Made by a program: the position numbers and the translations under genes | The notes under the pieces: generated by a model | The model's input: only the letters and a program-made list of their open reading frames with translations | What the model was told of the DNA's origin: nothing | Databases searched by the model: none | DNA from: Yinghuangia seranimata | GTDB taxonomy: Bacteria > Actinomycetota > Actinomycetes > Streptomycetales > Streptomycetaceae | Assembly (NCBI RefSeq): GCF_029953285.1 | Contig: NZ_JASAOI010000005.1 | Coordinates: 62,001-126,000, forward strand | Length of the DNA stretch: 64,000 bases | Direction: 5' to 3' | Shown here: piece after piece, positions 9,093 through 17,372 of the stretch | Numbering within the stretch: the first letter of the stretch is position 1 | Layout of the letters: every line of letters starts with the position of its first letter

Positions 9093-10043
9093 ATGAAGCT
9101 CCTTGTGACCGGCGGCGCCGGCTATATCGGATCGGTGACCACCTCGATGCTCCTCGGTGCCGGGCACCAGGTGACCGTGCTCGACGACCTCTCCACCGGG
9201 CACGCGGACGCGGTGCCGGCCGGGGCGGAGTTCGTCCAGGCGGGCATCACCGAGGCGGGCGGCGTGCTCGCCGGGGCGGGCTTCGACGGCGTGCTGCACT
9301 TCGCGGCCAAGTCGCTGGTCGGGGAGTCGGTCGGGGAGCCGGCCAAGTACTGGAAGAACAACGTCGCCGGCTCGCTCGCGCTGCTGGAGGCCGTGCGCGA
9401 GCACAACGTGCCGCGGTTCGTGTTCTCGTCGACCGCCGCGACCTACGGCGACCCGACCGAGATCCCGATCGTCGAGGACGCCGAGACCAAGCCGACGAAC
9501 CCGTACGGTGCCTCGAAGCTCGCCGTCGACAGCATGATCGGTGACTACGCCCGCGCCTACGGCCTCGCCGCGGTGTCGCTGCGCTACTTCAACGTCGCGG
9601 GCGCCTACCAGGGCTTCGGCGAGCGGCACACCGTCGAGACCCACCTGATCCCGCTGATCCTGCAGGTCGCGCAGGGCACCCGCGAGCACATCTCGGTGTA
9701 CGGCACGGACTGGCCGACGCCGGACGGCACCTGCATCCGCGACTACATCCACGTCGCCGACCTGGCGCGCGCCCACCTGCTGGCGCTCGACGCCGCCACG
9801 GCCGGCGCGCACCACATCTGCAACCTCGGCAACGGTGTCGGTTTCTCCGTCCGCGAGGTCATCGAGGCCGCGCGCCAGGTGACCGGGCATCCGATTCCGG
9901 CCGTCGAGGCGCCGCGCCGTGCGGGCGACCCGGCGGTACTGGTGGCCTCGTCGGAGCGGGCCCGCACCCTGCTCGGCTGGAAGCCGGAGCACCCGGACCT
10001 CGCCCGCATCATCGGCGACGCGTGGGAGCTGCTGAACGCCTGA
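9093..10043 (+). CDS. galE: UDP-glucose 4-epimerase
   Basis: A short-chain dehydrogenase-fold epimerase of 316 aa that interconverts UDP-glucose and UDP-galactose. It has the N-terminal NAD motif TGGAGYIGS, the catalytic Ser/Thr in SSTAATYG, the YGASK catalytic Tyr-Lys pair, and the sugar-nucleotide loop around [22 protein letters not shown] 9093 gives the canonical [10 protein letters not shown] start. It stands alone, without galT or galK, so it more likely serves envelope polysaccharide synthesis than galactose use. Confidence 0.94.
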   Translation: MKLLVTGGAGYIGSVTTSMLLGAGHQVTVLDDLSTGHADAVPAGAEFVQAGITEAGGVLAGAGFDGVLHFAAKSLVGESVGEPAKYWKNNVAGSLALLEAVREHNVPRFVFSSTAATYGDPTEIPIVEDAETKPTNPYGASKLAVDSMIGDYARAYGLAAVSLRYFNVAGAYQGFGERHTVETHLIPLILQVAQGTREHISVYGTDWPTPDGTCIRDYIHVADLARAHLLALDAATAGAHHICNLGNGVGFSVREVIEAARQVTGHPIPAVEAPRRAGDPAVLVASSERARTLLGWKPEHPDLARIIGDAWELLNA

Positions 10044-10051
10044 CGGACCGG

Positions 10052-10083
10052 GGGCGGGCGCGGGCTGCGGCCGGCGCCCGCCC
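10052..10083 (+). terminator. Hairpin terminator after galE
   Basis: A perfect 10-bp GC stem (10052-10061 with 10074-10083) and a 12-nt loop, 9 bp after the galE stop. A second hairpin (10136-10143 with 10156-10163, 8 bp) follows and may add to termination. Confidence 0.65.
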
Positions 10084-10165
10084 TACGCATGGGCCGGATC
10101 CGGGCCGACCCGGTCGAAAAGGGTCCGGAAATGCCGAAGGGCGCCCGGCCAAGGACGCCCTTCGT

Positions 10166-10201
10166 GCGAACTGCACAGTTCGCGAGCTTGGCCACTATAC
10201 C
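10166..10201 (+). promoter_or_regulatory. Dyad overlapping a candidate promoter of the ATPase-HNH pair
   Basis: An 18-bp dyad GCGAACTG-CA-CAGTTCGC (10166-10183) is followed by TATACC (10196-10201). If TATACC is the -10, TGCACA inside the dyad is a -35 at 18-bp spacing, so a protein bound to the dyad would block transcription. The arms resemble a LexA box, but the spacing between CGAAC and GTTCG is 6, not 4. Confidence 0.4.
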
Positions 10202-10262
10202 CCGGTTTCAGCCAAGCCCCGACGCAATATCCTGGGCCGGTTCCCCTTGAAGGGAGGCGCCG

Positions 10263-11618
10263 GTGTACGTGTCGAGGCTCGAGGTCGACGGGATCCGCGG
10301 GTTCCACGGCGGCCGCCGTGCCGACCTGGCGTTCGGCGGCGCGGACGGCCGGAATCCGGCGGGCTGGACCGTGCTGGCCGGCCGCAACGGGTCGGGCAAG
10401 AGCACGCTGCTGCAGGCGCTCGCACTGGCGGTCGGCGCGCCCGGCGGGGTGCCGGGGCGGGGCGCGGTCGACGTGCAGGAGTGGCCCGCGGACCGCGGGT
10501 CGGGCGGCCGTATCCGCGCGGTCCTGCTGGCGAACGAGTCCGACACCGAGCTGCTGATGGACGACCAGCCGCGCCGCGACGTCGAGGACGTCCTGTCGGG
10601 CGCCTCGGTCGTGGAGGCGACCTGCGTGTGGCCGCCCGGTCGCAAGCGGCTGCGCTGGGAGCGCCGGGTGCGCGCGCTCGAGGGCCCCGCCGCGGGGCGG
10701 TTCTTCGCGATCGACGACGACCTGTGGGACGCCACGATCGCGGACGCCTTCCCGCACGTCGGCTACGGCCCGCACCGCAGACTGTCGACCATGTGGCGCG
10801 GCATCCGCTCGGGGCCGCGCGACCGGTTCGCCACGCTCTTCTCCGCGGATGCCGAACTCGCCGACGGAATAAGCTGGTTGATCGAGCACCACCTGCGCGC
10901 GCTGGAGGGCAAGGAGGACGCCGAGCACCGGTTGCGCACCGCGCTCGCGCTGCTCGGCGACGGCCTGCTGCCGGACGGCCACCAGGTCTCGCGCGTCGAC
11001 TCCGACGGCCTGTGGGTGAGCCGCTACGGCCGGGAGTTCGCGATCGACGACCTCAGCGACGGCATGCGCACCGCCATCGCGATGGTCACGCACCTGCTGA
11101 GCCAGTTCCCGGGCTTCCCGCCGCCGCTCGACGGCGAACCGCCGGTGGTCCCGCTGCCCGCCGTCGTCCTGATCGACGAGGTGGACGCGCACCTGCACGT
11201 CGGCTGGCAGCAGCGCATCGGGTCGTGGCTGACCGCGCACTTCCCGGCGGTGCAGTTCATCGTGACCACGCACAGCCCGTACATCTGCCAGGCCGCGGAC
11301 CCGGGCGGGCTCATCCGGCTGGCCGGGCCCGACGAGGACGCGCCGCCCCGGGTGGTCGACGACGAGGTGTACCGGCGCGTGGTGTTCGGCTCGGGCGACG
11401 ACGCGGCGCTGTCCGAGGTGTTCGGCCTGGAGAGCCCGTACTCCGAGCGCGGCGAGGACCTGCGGCGCAGACTCGCCGGCCTGGAGGAGCAGGTGCTGGC
11501 CGGCACGGCGACCGAAGAGGAGGCCGCCGAGTACCGGGAGTTGAGCGACACGCTGAGCAGTTCGCTGATGGCGCGGGTGGACGAGGTCGCGGCGCGGTTG
11601 GCCAGGCGTCCGGGCTGA
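10263..11618 (+). CDS. ABC/SMC-type ATPase of a Septu-like (PtuA) defence pair
   Basis: A 451-aa RecF/OLD-like ATPase: beta-hairpin start (YVSRLEVDGIRGF), Walker A GRNGSGKS near residue 40, ABC-signature-like DLSDGMR, Walker B VVLIDEVDAHLH, and the switch His in TTHSPY. A helical region of about 60 Glu/Leu-rich residues closes the protein. GTG 10263 is supported by AAGGGAGG 6 nt upstream. It is followed after 5 bp by an HNH nuclease, the gene pair that defines Septu (PtuA ATPase, PtuB nuclease). What I see is the motif set and the pairing; the anti-phage role is inferred from the family. It could instead be a stand-alone DNA-repair ATPase. Confidence 0.75.
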   Translation: MYVSRLEVDGIRGFHGGRRADLAFGGADGRNPAGWTVLAGRNGSGKSTLLQALALAVGAPGGVPGRGAVDVQEWPADRGSGGRIRAVLLANESDTELLMDDQPRRDVEDVLSGASVVEATCVWPPGRKRLRWERRVRALEGPAAGRFFAIDDDLWDATIADAFPHVGYGPHRRLSTMWRGIRSGPRDRFATLFSADAELADGISWLIEHHLRALEGKEDAEHRLRTALALLGDGLLPDGHQVSRVDSDGLWVSRYGREFAIDDLSDGMRTAIAMVTHLLSQFPGFPPPLDGEPPVVPLPAVVLIDEVDAHLHVGWQQRIGSWLTAHFPAVQFIVTTHSPYICQAADPGGLIRLAGPDEDAPPRVVDDEVYRRVVFGSGDDAALSEVFGLESPYSERGEDLRRRLAGLEEQVLAGTATEEEAAEYRELSDTLSSSLMARVDEVAARLARRPG

Positions 11619-11623
11619 CCGCG

Positions 11624-12418
11624 ATGATCCCGCTGCGACGACCGGTGCTGCCGGCCGGGCTCGCGGCGCGGATCGAACTCAAGTCCGAGGAGCTGCGCTC
11701 CGGCGCGGCGACAACCCGGGCGGCGCGTGAGGCGTGGAAGGCGGCGCGCCTGGTGCGCGCCGAACTGGGCGGCGTGCTCGGCGCAATGGCGTCGGGCCTC
11801 GAACGGTGCATGTACTGCGGCGACAGCGCCGGTTCGTCGATCGACCACTTCGAGCCCATCGTGCGGGCGCCGCTGCGCGCGTTCGACTGGCTCAACCACC
11901 TGCTGGCCTGCACGCACTGCAACAGCAACCACAAGCGCGACCAGTACCCGTGCGACGACACGGGCGCGTGCCTGCTCGTCGACCCGAGCCGCGAGGACCC
12001 GTACGACCATCTGCGGCTGACGCTGTCGACGGGGGAGTACCGCGCGGTGACGCCGAAGGGCGCCGAGACGATCCGGGTCTTCGGACTCGGCCGCCGGGTG
12101 CTGTGCCGGGGGCGCGAAATGGCCTACCCGCGCTGCAAGTCGATGCTGCGCGACGCCGTGCGGCAGCACGCCGAGGGCCGCGACGACATCGCCCGCGAGG
12201 TCGAACAGGCGCTGCTCGCCCAGCCGTTCGCTGACGTGCTGTATGCGATGTACCGCACGCTGCACACGCCCGGCGCGGCTGCCGTGTTCGAGCCGGACGT
12301 CCTCGACGCGCTGCGCCGGGTACGCCTGTTCGCGCCCCCGGCCGGCGCGCGGGCGGTGGTGGTACCGCCGCGCGCGGGGCCGGGCGCGGCGGTCGCTCGC
12401 GAAGCTCCTCCGGGCTGA
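11624..12418 (+). CDS. HNH endonuclease, PtuB-like partner of the upstream ATPase
   Basis: A 264-aa protein with a zinc-bound HNH core: C62-x2-C65, the IDHFEP motif (D74, H75), N91, C96-x2-C99 and the following NSNHK. This is the arrangement found in PtuB and related nucleases. The N-terminal 55 residues are helical and the last 30 are Pro/Ala/Arg-rich. It starts at ATG 11624, 5 bp after the ATPase stop; the ribosome site is weak, so translation may depend on the upstream gene. With the ATPase it would sense and cut invading DNA. It ends 5 bp from a convergent gene. Confidence 0.78.
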   Translation: MIPLRRPVLPAGLAARIELKSEELRSGAATTRAAREAWKAARLVRAELGGVLGAMASGLERCMYCGDSAGSSIDHFEPIVRAPLRAFDWLNHLLACTHCNSNHKRDQYPCDDTGACLLVDPSREDPYDHLRLTLSTGEYRAVTPKGAETIRVFGLGRRVLCRGREMAYPRCKSMLRDAVRQHAEGRDDIAREVEQALLAQPFADVLYAMYRTLHTPGAAAVFEPDVLDALRRVRLFAPPAGARAVVVPPRAGPGAAVAREAPPG

Positions 12419-12422
12419 CAGG

Positions 12423-14096
12423 TCAGTCGCGGGTCGGAATGCGCAGCACCTGCCCCGGCAGCCCGGCGTTCGGGGAGCGTTCGCCGTCGATCTGGATCGG
12501 TGTGCCGTTGACGAGGACGTGCCGGACGCCGGTCGGCTGGTCGGCGGTGAGGCGTTCGCCGTCGGCGGGGAAGTCGCGCACCCGGCGGACCGGGCCGGGG
12601 GCGACGGTGGCCGGGTCGAACACCACGATGTCCGCCCAGAACCCGGGCCGCAGGTAGCCGCGGTCGGTCAGGCCGAGCAGGTCGGCCTGGACGCCGGTCA
12701 GCTTGCGGACCGCCGTCTCGATCGGCATCAGGTCGCGCTCGCGCACCCACTTGCCGAGGAAGTCGGTGGCCTGCGGGGCGTCGCAGAGCTGCCCGACGTG
12801 CGCACCCGCGTCGGAGAGGCCGAGGGTGCAGTGCTCCTCGGTGAGGATCCCCAGCAGCGCGTCGACGTCGTCGTTGGCGAGGACGCAGCGCATCCGCAGC
12901 CCGAGGTCGGGCTCGTCGAGTGCGAGGTCGAGCAGCACGTCGAACGGGTCGGCGCCGCGCTCGGCGGCCACCGCGTCCAGGTGACGTCCGATCAACTCCG
13001 GGTGCGCGGTGGACTCGTCGACGGTGTACGTCGACCAGCGCGGCACCAGGAACGCCCCCTCCTGCCGCCACGCCGCGAGCGCCCGCGCCCGGAAGCCGTC
13101 CTTGTCCGCGTACGCCGCGCGGCGCTCCTCCAGGCCGCCCGCCATCAGCTCGCCGAAGACCGGGTTCGAGTTCAGCGTGAACGGCTCGACCAGCGTGAAC
13201 GAGAACGTCAGCGGCCGCGGGCTGACCTGCGGCCACACCTGCGCGCCTTTCGCCCAGCCCGCCCGGTTGAGCGCGACCAGGCGCTCGTGCGAGCCGGCCG
13301 GCGTCGTCATCAGCGCGGTGTACGTGAACGGCACGCCGACGCCGGGCTGGATCTCGTACAGGTCGGGTATGCCGAGCTGCTCCCCGGGCGTGAACTCGAC
13401 GATGCCGCGCCGCTCCTGGCGCACCACCTCGAGCAGCGCGTCGATCTCGGCGCGGTCGGCGTGCCGGCTCGGCACCGGCTTGCCGTCGATGCCGCGGTGG
13501 GTGGGCGCGAAGCTGGTGGCGAAGCCGGCCGCACCGGCCCGCAGGGCGCCGCGGAGCACTTCGCACATGGCGTCGATCTCCGGTGCGGTGGCGGCGCGTT
13601 CGTAGGCGTCCATGCCCATCACGTACAGCCGCAGCGCGGTGTGCCCGAGGTAGGCGGTGTAGTTGAGGCCGACGCCGCGCCGCCGCACCGCGTCGAGGTA
13701 GCCGGGGAAGTCGCTGAAGTCCCACGGGATCCCGGCCTCGAGGGTGGCGACGTCCATGTCCTCGACGTTCTCGAGGGTGCGCGCGATGACGCCGCGGTGC
13801 TCGGGGCGGGTCGGGGCGATCGAGAAGCCGCAGTTGCCGGCGACGACGGTGGTCACGCCGTGGAAGCAGGACGGGGTGAGCGCCGGGTCCCAGAACACCT
13901 GCGCGTCGTAGTGCGTGTGGATGTCGATGAAGCCGGGGGCGACGACGTGCCCGGCCGCGTCCAGGACCCGCCGCCCGACCAGCCCGTGGCCGATCTCGGA
14001 GACGCGCCCGTCGGTCACCGCGACGTCGGCGGGGTAGGGCGCGCCGCCCGTGCCGTCGACGACCAGTCCGCCGGTGATCACCAGGTCCGCGGTCAT
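12423..14096 (-). CDS. N-acyl-D-amino-acid deacylase family amidohydrolase
   Basis: A zinc-dependent amidohydrolase of 557 aa with the D-aminoacylase pattern: ADLVITGGLVVDGTG start, metal ligands in GFIDIHTHYD, VVAGNCGFSIAP, and the C-terminal LSDAGAHVG followed by PGFWADIVVFD. The true substrate is unknown; family members remove acyl groups from D-amino acids or open cyclic amides. Its ATG overlaps the stop of the upstream amidohydrolase (14093-14096), so the two are co-translated. Cytoplasmic. Confidence 0.85.
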   Translation of the reverse strand: MTADLVITGGLVVDGTGGAPYPADVAVTDGRVSEIGHGLVGRRVLDAAGHVVAPGFIDIHTHYDAQVFWDPALTPSCFHGVTTVVAGNCGFSIAPTRPEHRGVIARTLENVEDMDVATLEAGIPWDFSDFPGYLDAVRRRGVGLNYTAYLGHTALRLYVMGMDAYERAATAPEIDAMCEVLRGALRAGAAGFATSFAPTHRGIDGKPVPSRHADRAEIDALLEVVRQERRGIVEFTPGEQLGIPDLYEIQPGVGVPFTYTALMTTPAGSHERLVALNRAGWAKGAQVWPQVSPRPLTFSFTLVEPFTLNSNPVFGELMAGGLEERRAAYADKDGFRARALAAWRQEGAFLVPRWSTYTVDESTAHPELIGRHLDAVAAERGADPFDVLLDLALDEPDLGLRMRCVLANDDVDALLGILTEEHCTLGLSDAGAHVGQLCDAPQATDFLGKWVRERDLMPIETAVRKLTGVQADLLGLTDRGYLRPGFWADIVVFDPATVAPGPVRRVRDFPADGERLTADQPTGVRHVLVNGTPIQIDGERSPNAGLPGQVLRIPTRD

Positions 14097-15325
14097 GTGC
14101 TCCCGTCCTCTCTGCCCTGCTCCGGGCCCGGCCCGGTCGGTGTCGTCTCCGGGGAAAGTCCGTACAGTTCGGCGCAGTTGCGCCACAGGATGTCGTCGCG
14201 CACGTCGACGGCGAGGTGCGCGGTGTGCTCGGCGAGGACCGCCTGCGAGTGCGGGAACGTCGAGTCGGAGTGCGGGTGGTCGTTGGCCCACATCAGGCGG
14301 CGGTGGTTCATCAGGTCGGTGACCCGGAACGCCACGGCGTCGTCCTGGAACGTGAGGTGGACGTGGTCGCGCACGTACTCGCTGGGCAGCCGCGACAGGT
14401 CGCGGTCGCCGAGCCAGTTGCCGTGGTAGCGGACGGCGTGGTCGGCGCGGTACATCCAGTGCGGCATCCACCCGGCGTCGGCCTCGACGCACACCACCTT
14501 CAGCTCGGGGACCCGGTCGAAGACGCCGCCGAAGACGAGCGTGCCGATGATGTCCTGGCAGCCGCGCATGATCCCGAGGAAGCTGTTCATCTTCGGGCCG
14601 CGGTAGCCGGCCGCGCCGAGCTGGTCGTTGCCCGACGTGAGGATGTGGAACGCGAGCGGCAGCCCGAGCTCGGCGGCGGCCCGCCACAGCGGGTCCCAGC
14701 GCGGGTCGTCGTAGTCCCCGGCCTCGGCCTCGCACGCGGCGTGGCCGGGCATCATGACGCCGCGCAGCCCGAGTTCCTTGATGCGTGCCAGGTCCTCGAC
14801 GCCCTCCGCGACGCTGCGCAGCGCGGTCTGCCCCTGCCCGAGCAGCCGGTCGGGCGCGTACCCGGCGAACTCCTCGGCCATCCACAGGTTGTAGGCGTCG
14901 AAGCAGGCCTTCTTGTAGTCGGCGTCGGGGTGGTTGCACAGCAGCATGCCGACCGACGGGTACACGACCTCGGCGGCCACCCCGTCGCGGTCCTGCTCGG
15001 CGAGCCGTGCGACGGGGTCCCATCCGCCGCGGTGCAGCTGCTCCCACCCGGTGTACTCGAACGGCCCGACGGTCTCGGGCGGCCGCCCGGCGGCGGCGAC
15101 CATGCCGTACGGGATGCGGCTGCGCCCGTTGTCGATCTCCATCACCGCGCCCATGCGCGGGTCCGTGGCCGCGACCGGCGCCCGGTCCCGGAACCGCGGG
15201 TCGATGCGGTCGACGTAGCAGTCGCCGGGCTCGGTGACGTGCGAGTCGGCGGATATCGCGAACAACGGAGCGGTCGGCGGAACGGGCTGCGAAAGCGAGG
15301 GCGAGCTGGCCGTCGGGGCACCCAT
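14093..15325 (-). CDS. Amidohydrolase 2 family protein (possible decarboxylase)
   Basis: A 410-aa TIM-barrel metal enzyme of the aminocarboxymuconate-semialdehyde decarboxylase / amidohydrolase 2 family. Motifs: SADSHVTEPGD near the N-terminus, LAFHILTSG, VCVEADAGWMPHW and the metal-binding ANDHPHSDSTFPHS. ATG 15325 is chosen because AGGAGAGG lies 7 nt upstream, although the frame stays open further. Members decarboxylate or hydrate aromatic-acid breakdown products, which fits the neighbouring Rieske oxygenase. Divergent from a TetR regulator across 86 bp. Confidence 0.82.
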   Translation of the reverse strand: MGAPTASSPSLSQPVPPTAPLFAISADSHVTEPGDCYVDRIDPRFRDRAPVAATDPRMGAVMEIDNGRSRIPYGMVAAAGRPPETVGPFEYTGWEQLHRGGWDPVARLAEQDRDGVAAEVVYPSVGMLLCNHPDADYKKACFDAYNLWMAEEFAGYAPDRLLGQGQTALRSVAEGVEDLARIKELGLRGVMMPGHAACEAEAGDYDDPRWDPLWRAAAELGLPLAFHILTSGNDQLGAAGYRGPKMNSFLGIMRGCQDIIGTLVFGGVFDRVPELKVVCVEADAGWMPHWMYRADHAVRYHGNWLGDRDLSRLPSEYVRDHVHLTFQDDAVAFRVTDLMNHRRLMWANDHPHSDSTFPHSQAVLAEHTAHLAVDVRDDILWRNCAELYGLSPETTPTGPGPEQGREDGST

Positions 15326-15411
15326 GGCGGGTCCTCTCCTCACGCGCCGGAGGCGGCAGGGCGCAATTGATGAGTGCACATTAAGTAGCCGGTCCGTTAG
15401 TTTCAACCACT

Positions 15412-16041
15412 GTGGGACGTAATCCAGAGGCCACGCGCCGTGAGCTGCTCGACGCCGCCGCCCGGCTCTTCGCCGAGCGCGGGATCGCCGCCGTGTCGTT
15501 GAACGAGATCAACACGGCGGCCGGGCAGCGCAACGCGTCCGCGTTGCAGTACCACTTCCGGTCGCGCGAGGGGCTGCTGCGGGCGCTGCTGGAGCGGCAC
15601 ATCCCGCAGGTGCGGGCGCGGCGCGACGAGCTGCTGGCCGCGGCGGACGCGGATCCCGAGAAGGTGCGGCGGGCCGCGGAGGCGTTCGTGCTGCCGTTGG
15701 CGGAGCTGCTGGAGGACGGCTGGCGCGGCAGGGCGTTCCTGCGCATCGTGGCGGAGCTGATGGCCGACCCGTCGCGGAGCGCGCCCGAGGTGCGGCAGTT
15801 GCTGGACGCGACGGCGGCGGACGAGGCGTACGCGCGGATCTGGAAGCACGGGCGGGGCGTCCCGGCGCTGCTGCGGCCCGAACGGATGCGCGTCGGCGGC
15901 ACGATGGTGCTGCACGCGCTGGCCGACCGGGCGCGGCTGCTGGAGCACGAGGGCCGGCCGACGCAGATCGCGCCGGAGCTGTTCACCGGGAACCTCGTCG
16001 ACATGTTCCTGGGCGCGACGCTGGCGCCGGTCGCCCGCTGA
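15412..16041 (+). CDS. TetR family transcriptional regulator
   Basis: A 209-aa regulator with an N-terminal TetR helix-turn-helix (RRELLDAAARLFAERG ... LQYHFRSREGLLRALL) and a variable ligand domain. It starts at GTG 15412 and is divergent from the amidohydrolase pair and convergent with the Rieske gene. It probably represses the surrounding catabolic genes in response to a substrate. The intergenic stretch toward the amidohydrolases contains no perfect palindrome; the clearest operator in the locus is at 17275. Confidence 0.88.
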   Translation: MGRNPEATRRELLDAAARLFAERGIAAVSLNEINTAAGQRNASALQYHFRSREGLLRALLERHIPQVRARRDELLAAADADPEKVRRAAEAFVLPLAELLEDGWRGRAFLRIVAELMADPSRSAPEVRQLLDATAADEAYARIWKHGRGVPALLRPERMRVGGTMVLHALADRARLLEHEGRPTQIAPELFTGNLVDMFLGATLAPVAR

Positions 16042-16048
16042 GGCGGGG

Positions 16049-16078
16049 CCGGCGCCGGCGTCGTTCCGAGGGCGCCGG
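16049..16078. terminator. Bidirectional hairpin between convergent TetR and Rieske genes
   Basis: CCGGCGCC (16049-16056) pairs perfectly with GGCGCCGG (16071-16078) around a 14-nt loop, filling the 40-bp gap between two convergent stops. Confidence 0.55.
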
Positions 16079-16081
16079 GGG

Positions 16082-17242
16082 TCAGTAGGCGGCGAGCGCC
16101 TTGTCCCACGTCTCGTGCCAGTGCGCGACCGCGGACTCGCCCATGCCGACCACCATCGTGTCGAGGCCGGCGGAGAAGCCCCGCTGGCACGCCTCGGCGC
16201 CCGGGAAGTCCTCGCTGACCAGCACGGCCTTGTTGGTGTTGTGGTTGTTGCGGGTGGCCGCGACGGTCTGCTCGTCCAACGGCTCCCAGGTGCCCTCGGT
16301 CATGTGGATGACCGACTCGCCCGGCACCGCGCCCGGGTAGACGCGGAGCATCGTGGTGCTCATGGGGCTCTCGATGAGCACGGTCGACGGCAGCACGGTC
16401 TGGACGTTGACCATGGGCAGCCGGGCCGGCCAGTGCTCCTCGGGGAACTCGGCGAGCTTCTCGAAGCCGAGGATCGGCACCGCGAAGCGGGTGTGCGGGC
16501 CGAACGTGTCGACGATGCCGTGGTTCAGCACGACGCCGTGGATCGTGGCGCGGTGCAGGAAGGGGATGTGGTACCCCTCCAGGTTGATGTCGACGGTCAG
16601 CTTCCAGTTGGCCTTCAGCGTGAACTTCTCGCTGACCACCGCGCGGGTGCGGTCGTACGGGAAGCCGGCGAAGGCGTCCTCGACGTCCGCGAGCGCGCCC
16701 TCGACCTGGACGTCGGGCCGCAGCCCGACCACGATCAGGCCCGCGGATATCGCGACCGGGAGCTTCTTCAGCCCGAACTCGGCCGGGTCGACGCCCGGGA
16801 ACTGCGGGCGGGACGGCAGCCCGACCAGCGAACCGGCCGGGTCGAACTGCCAGCCGTGGTAGCCGCAGACGAACCGGCGCGCGTTCGAGCAGCCGGTGCC
16901 CGTGGTGCCCTCGCGGTCGGAGTCCTCGGGGGCGACCGGCATGCCGCGGTGCGTGCAGGCGTTCAGGAACGCGTGCAGGACGCCGTCCTCGTCGCGGGTC
17001 ACCAGGACCGGCACGCCGTCGACGTCGCGTGCGAGGAAGTCGCCGGGCTCGGCGACCTCGCCCGCCCAGCCGACCACCTGTGGCGTGCGGCGGAAGAGCA
17101 CCTCGCGTTCCTTGGCGAGCCGCTCGGGGTCGGTGAACACGGAGGCATCGACGCGCATCGGGGCCTCGCCCAGGTCGAGGGTGCGCTGGGCGATGTGGTC
17201 GATGATCCGGCGGCCGGTGCTGACGACGTCTTCGTGCTTCAT
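16082..17242 (-). CDS. Rieske non-heme iron oxygenase, large (alpha) subunit
   Basis: A 386-aa aromatic-ring-hydroxylating oxygenase alpha subunit. The Rieske [2Fe-2S] ligands are C-x-H in CTHRG and C-x2-H in CGYHGW; the gap between them has a Ser/Gly-rich insert. Mononuclear iron ligands lie in the EGYHIPFLH segment. Start chosen at ATG 17242 (G-rich ribosome site 9 nt upstream) rather than TTG 17257. No beta subunit, ferredoxin or reductase is encoded nearby, so electrons must come from elsewhere. Members hydroxylate or demethylate aromatic acids and quaternary amines; the substrate here is unknown. Confidence 0.87.
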   Translation of the reverse strand: MKHEDVVSTGRRIIDHIAQRTLDLGEAPMRVDASVFTDPERLAKEREVLFRRTPQVVGWAGEVAEPGDFLARDVDGVPVLVTRDEDGVLHAFLNACTHRGMPVAPEDSDREGTTGTGCSNARRFVCGYHGWQFDPAGSLVGLPSRPQFPGVDPAEFGLKKLPVAISAGLIVVGLRPDVQVEGALADVEDAFAGFPYDRTRAVVSEKFTLKANWKLTVDINLEGYHIPFLHRATIHGVVLNHGIVDTFGPHTRFAVPILGFEKLAEFPEEHWPARLPMVNVQTVLPSTVLIESPMSTTMLRVYPGAVPGESVIHMTEGTWEPLDEQTVAATRNNHNTNKAVLVSEDFPGAEACQRGFSAGLDTMVVGMGESAVAHWHETWDKALAAY

Positions 17243-17274
17243 GGGTGCTGCCCCCAACGTGCCTCACGGGTTAC

Positions 17275-17290
17275 TAATGAGAGTTCATTA
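17275..17290. promoter_or_regulatory. Operator-like palindrome between Rieske and hydrolase genes
   Basis: TAATGA-GAGT-TCATTA, a perfect dyad of AT-rich arms in an otherwise GC-rich divergent promoter region, 33 bp from the Rieske start. It is well placed to control both genes; the TetR protein at 15412 is the obvious candidate ligand. Confidence 0.55.
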
Positions 17291-17372
17291 TGTGAAGGGG
17301 GTCATGACACCGTCAATGACCGGTGTGGTCTCATCGAGGGGAGCACGCGCAGCGCGGAGGTCGGACGCGGAT

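Noticed and set aside
10167-10182. LexA (SOS) box
   Set aside because: CGAAC and GTTCG are separated by 6 bases; actinobacterial SOS boxes use 4.
10044-10262. tRNA gene after galE
   Set aside because: Several short hairpins occur, but no cloverleaf, T-loop consensus or anticodon arm can be formed.
15391-15400. GGTCCGTTAG shared with the repeat at 5888
   Set aside because: A 10-base match between unrelated promoters is weak evidence for a shared regulator, and the dyad symmetry around it is imperfect.
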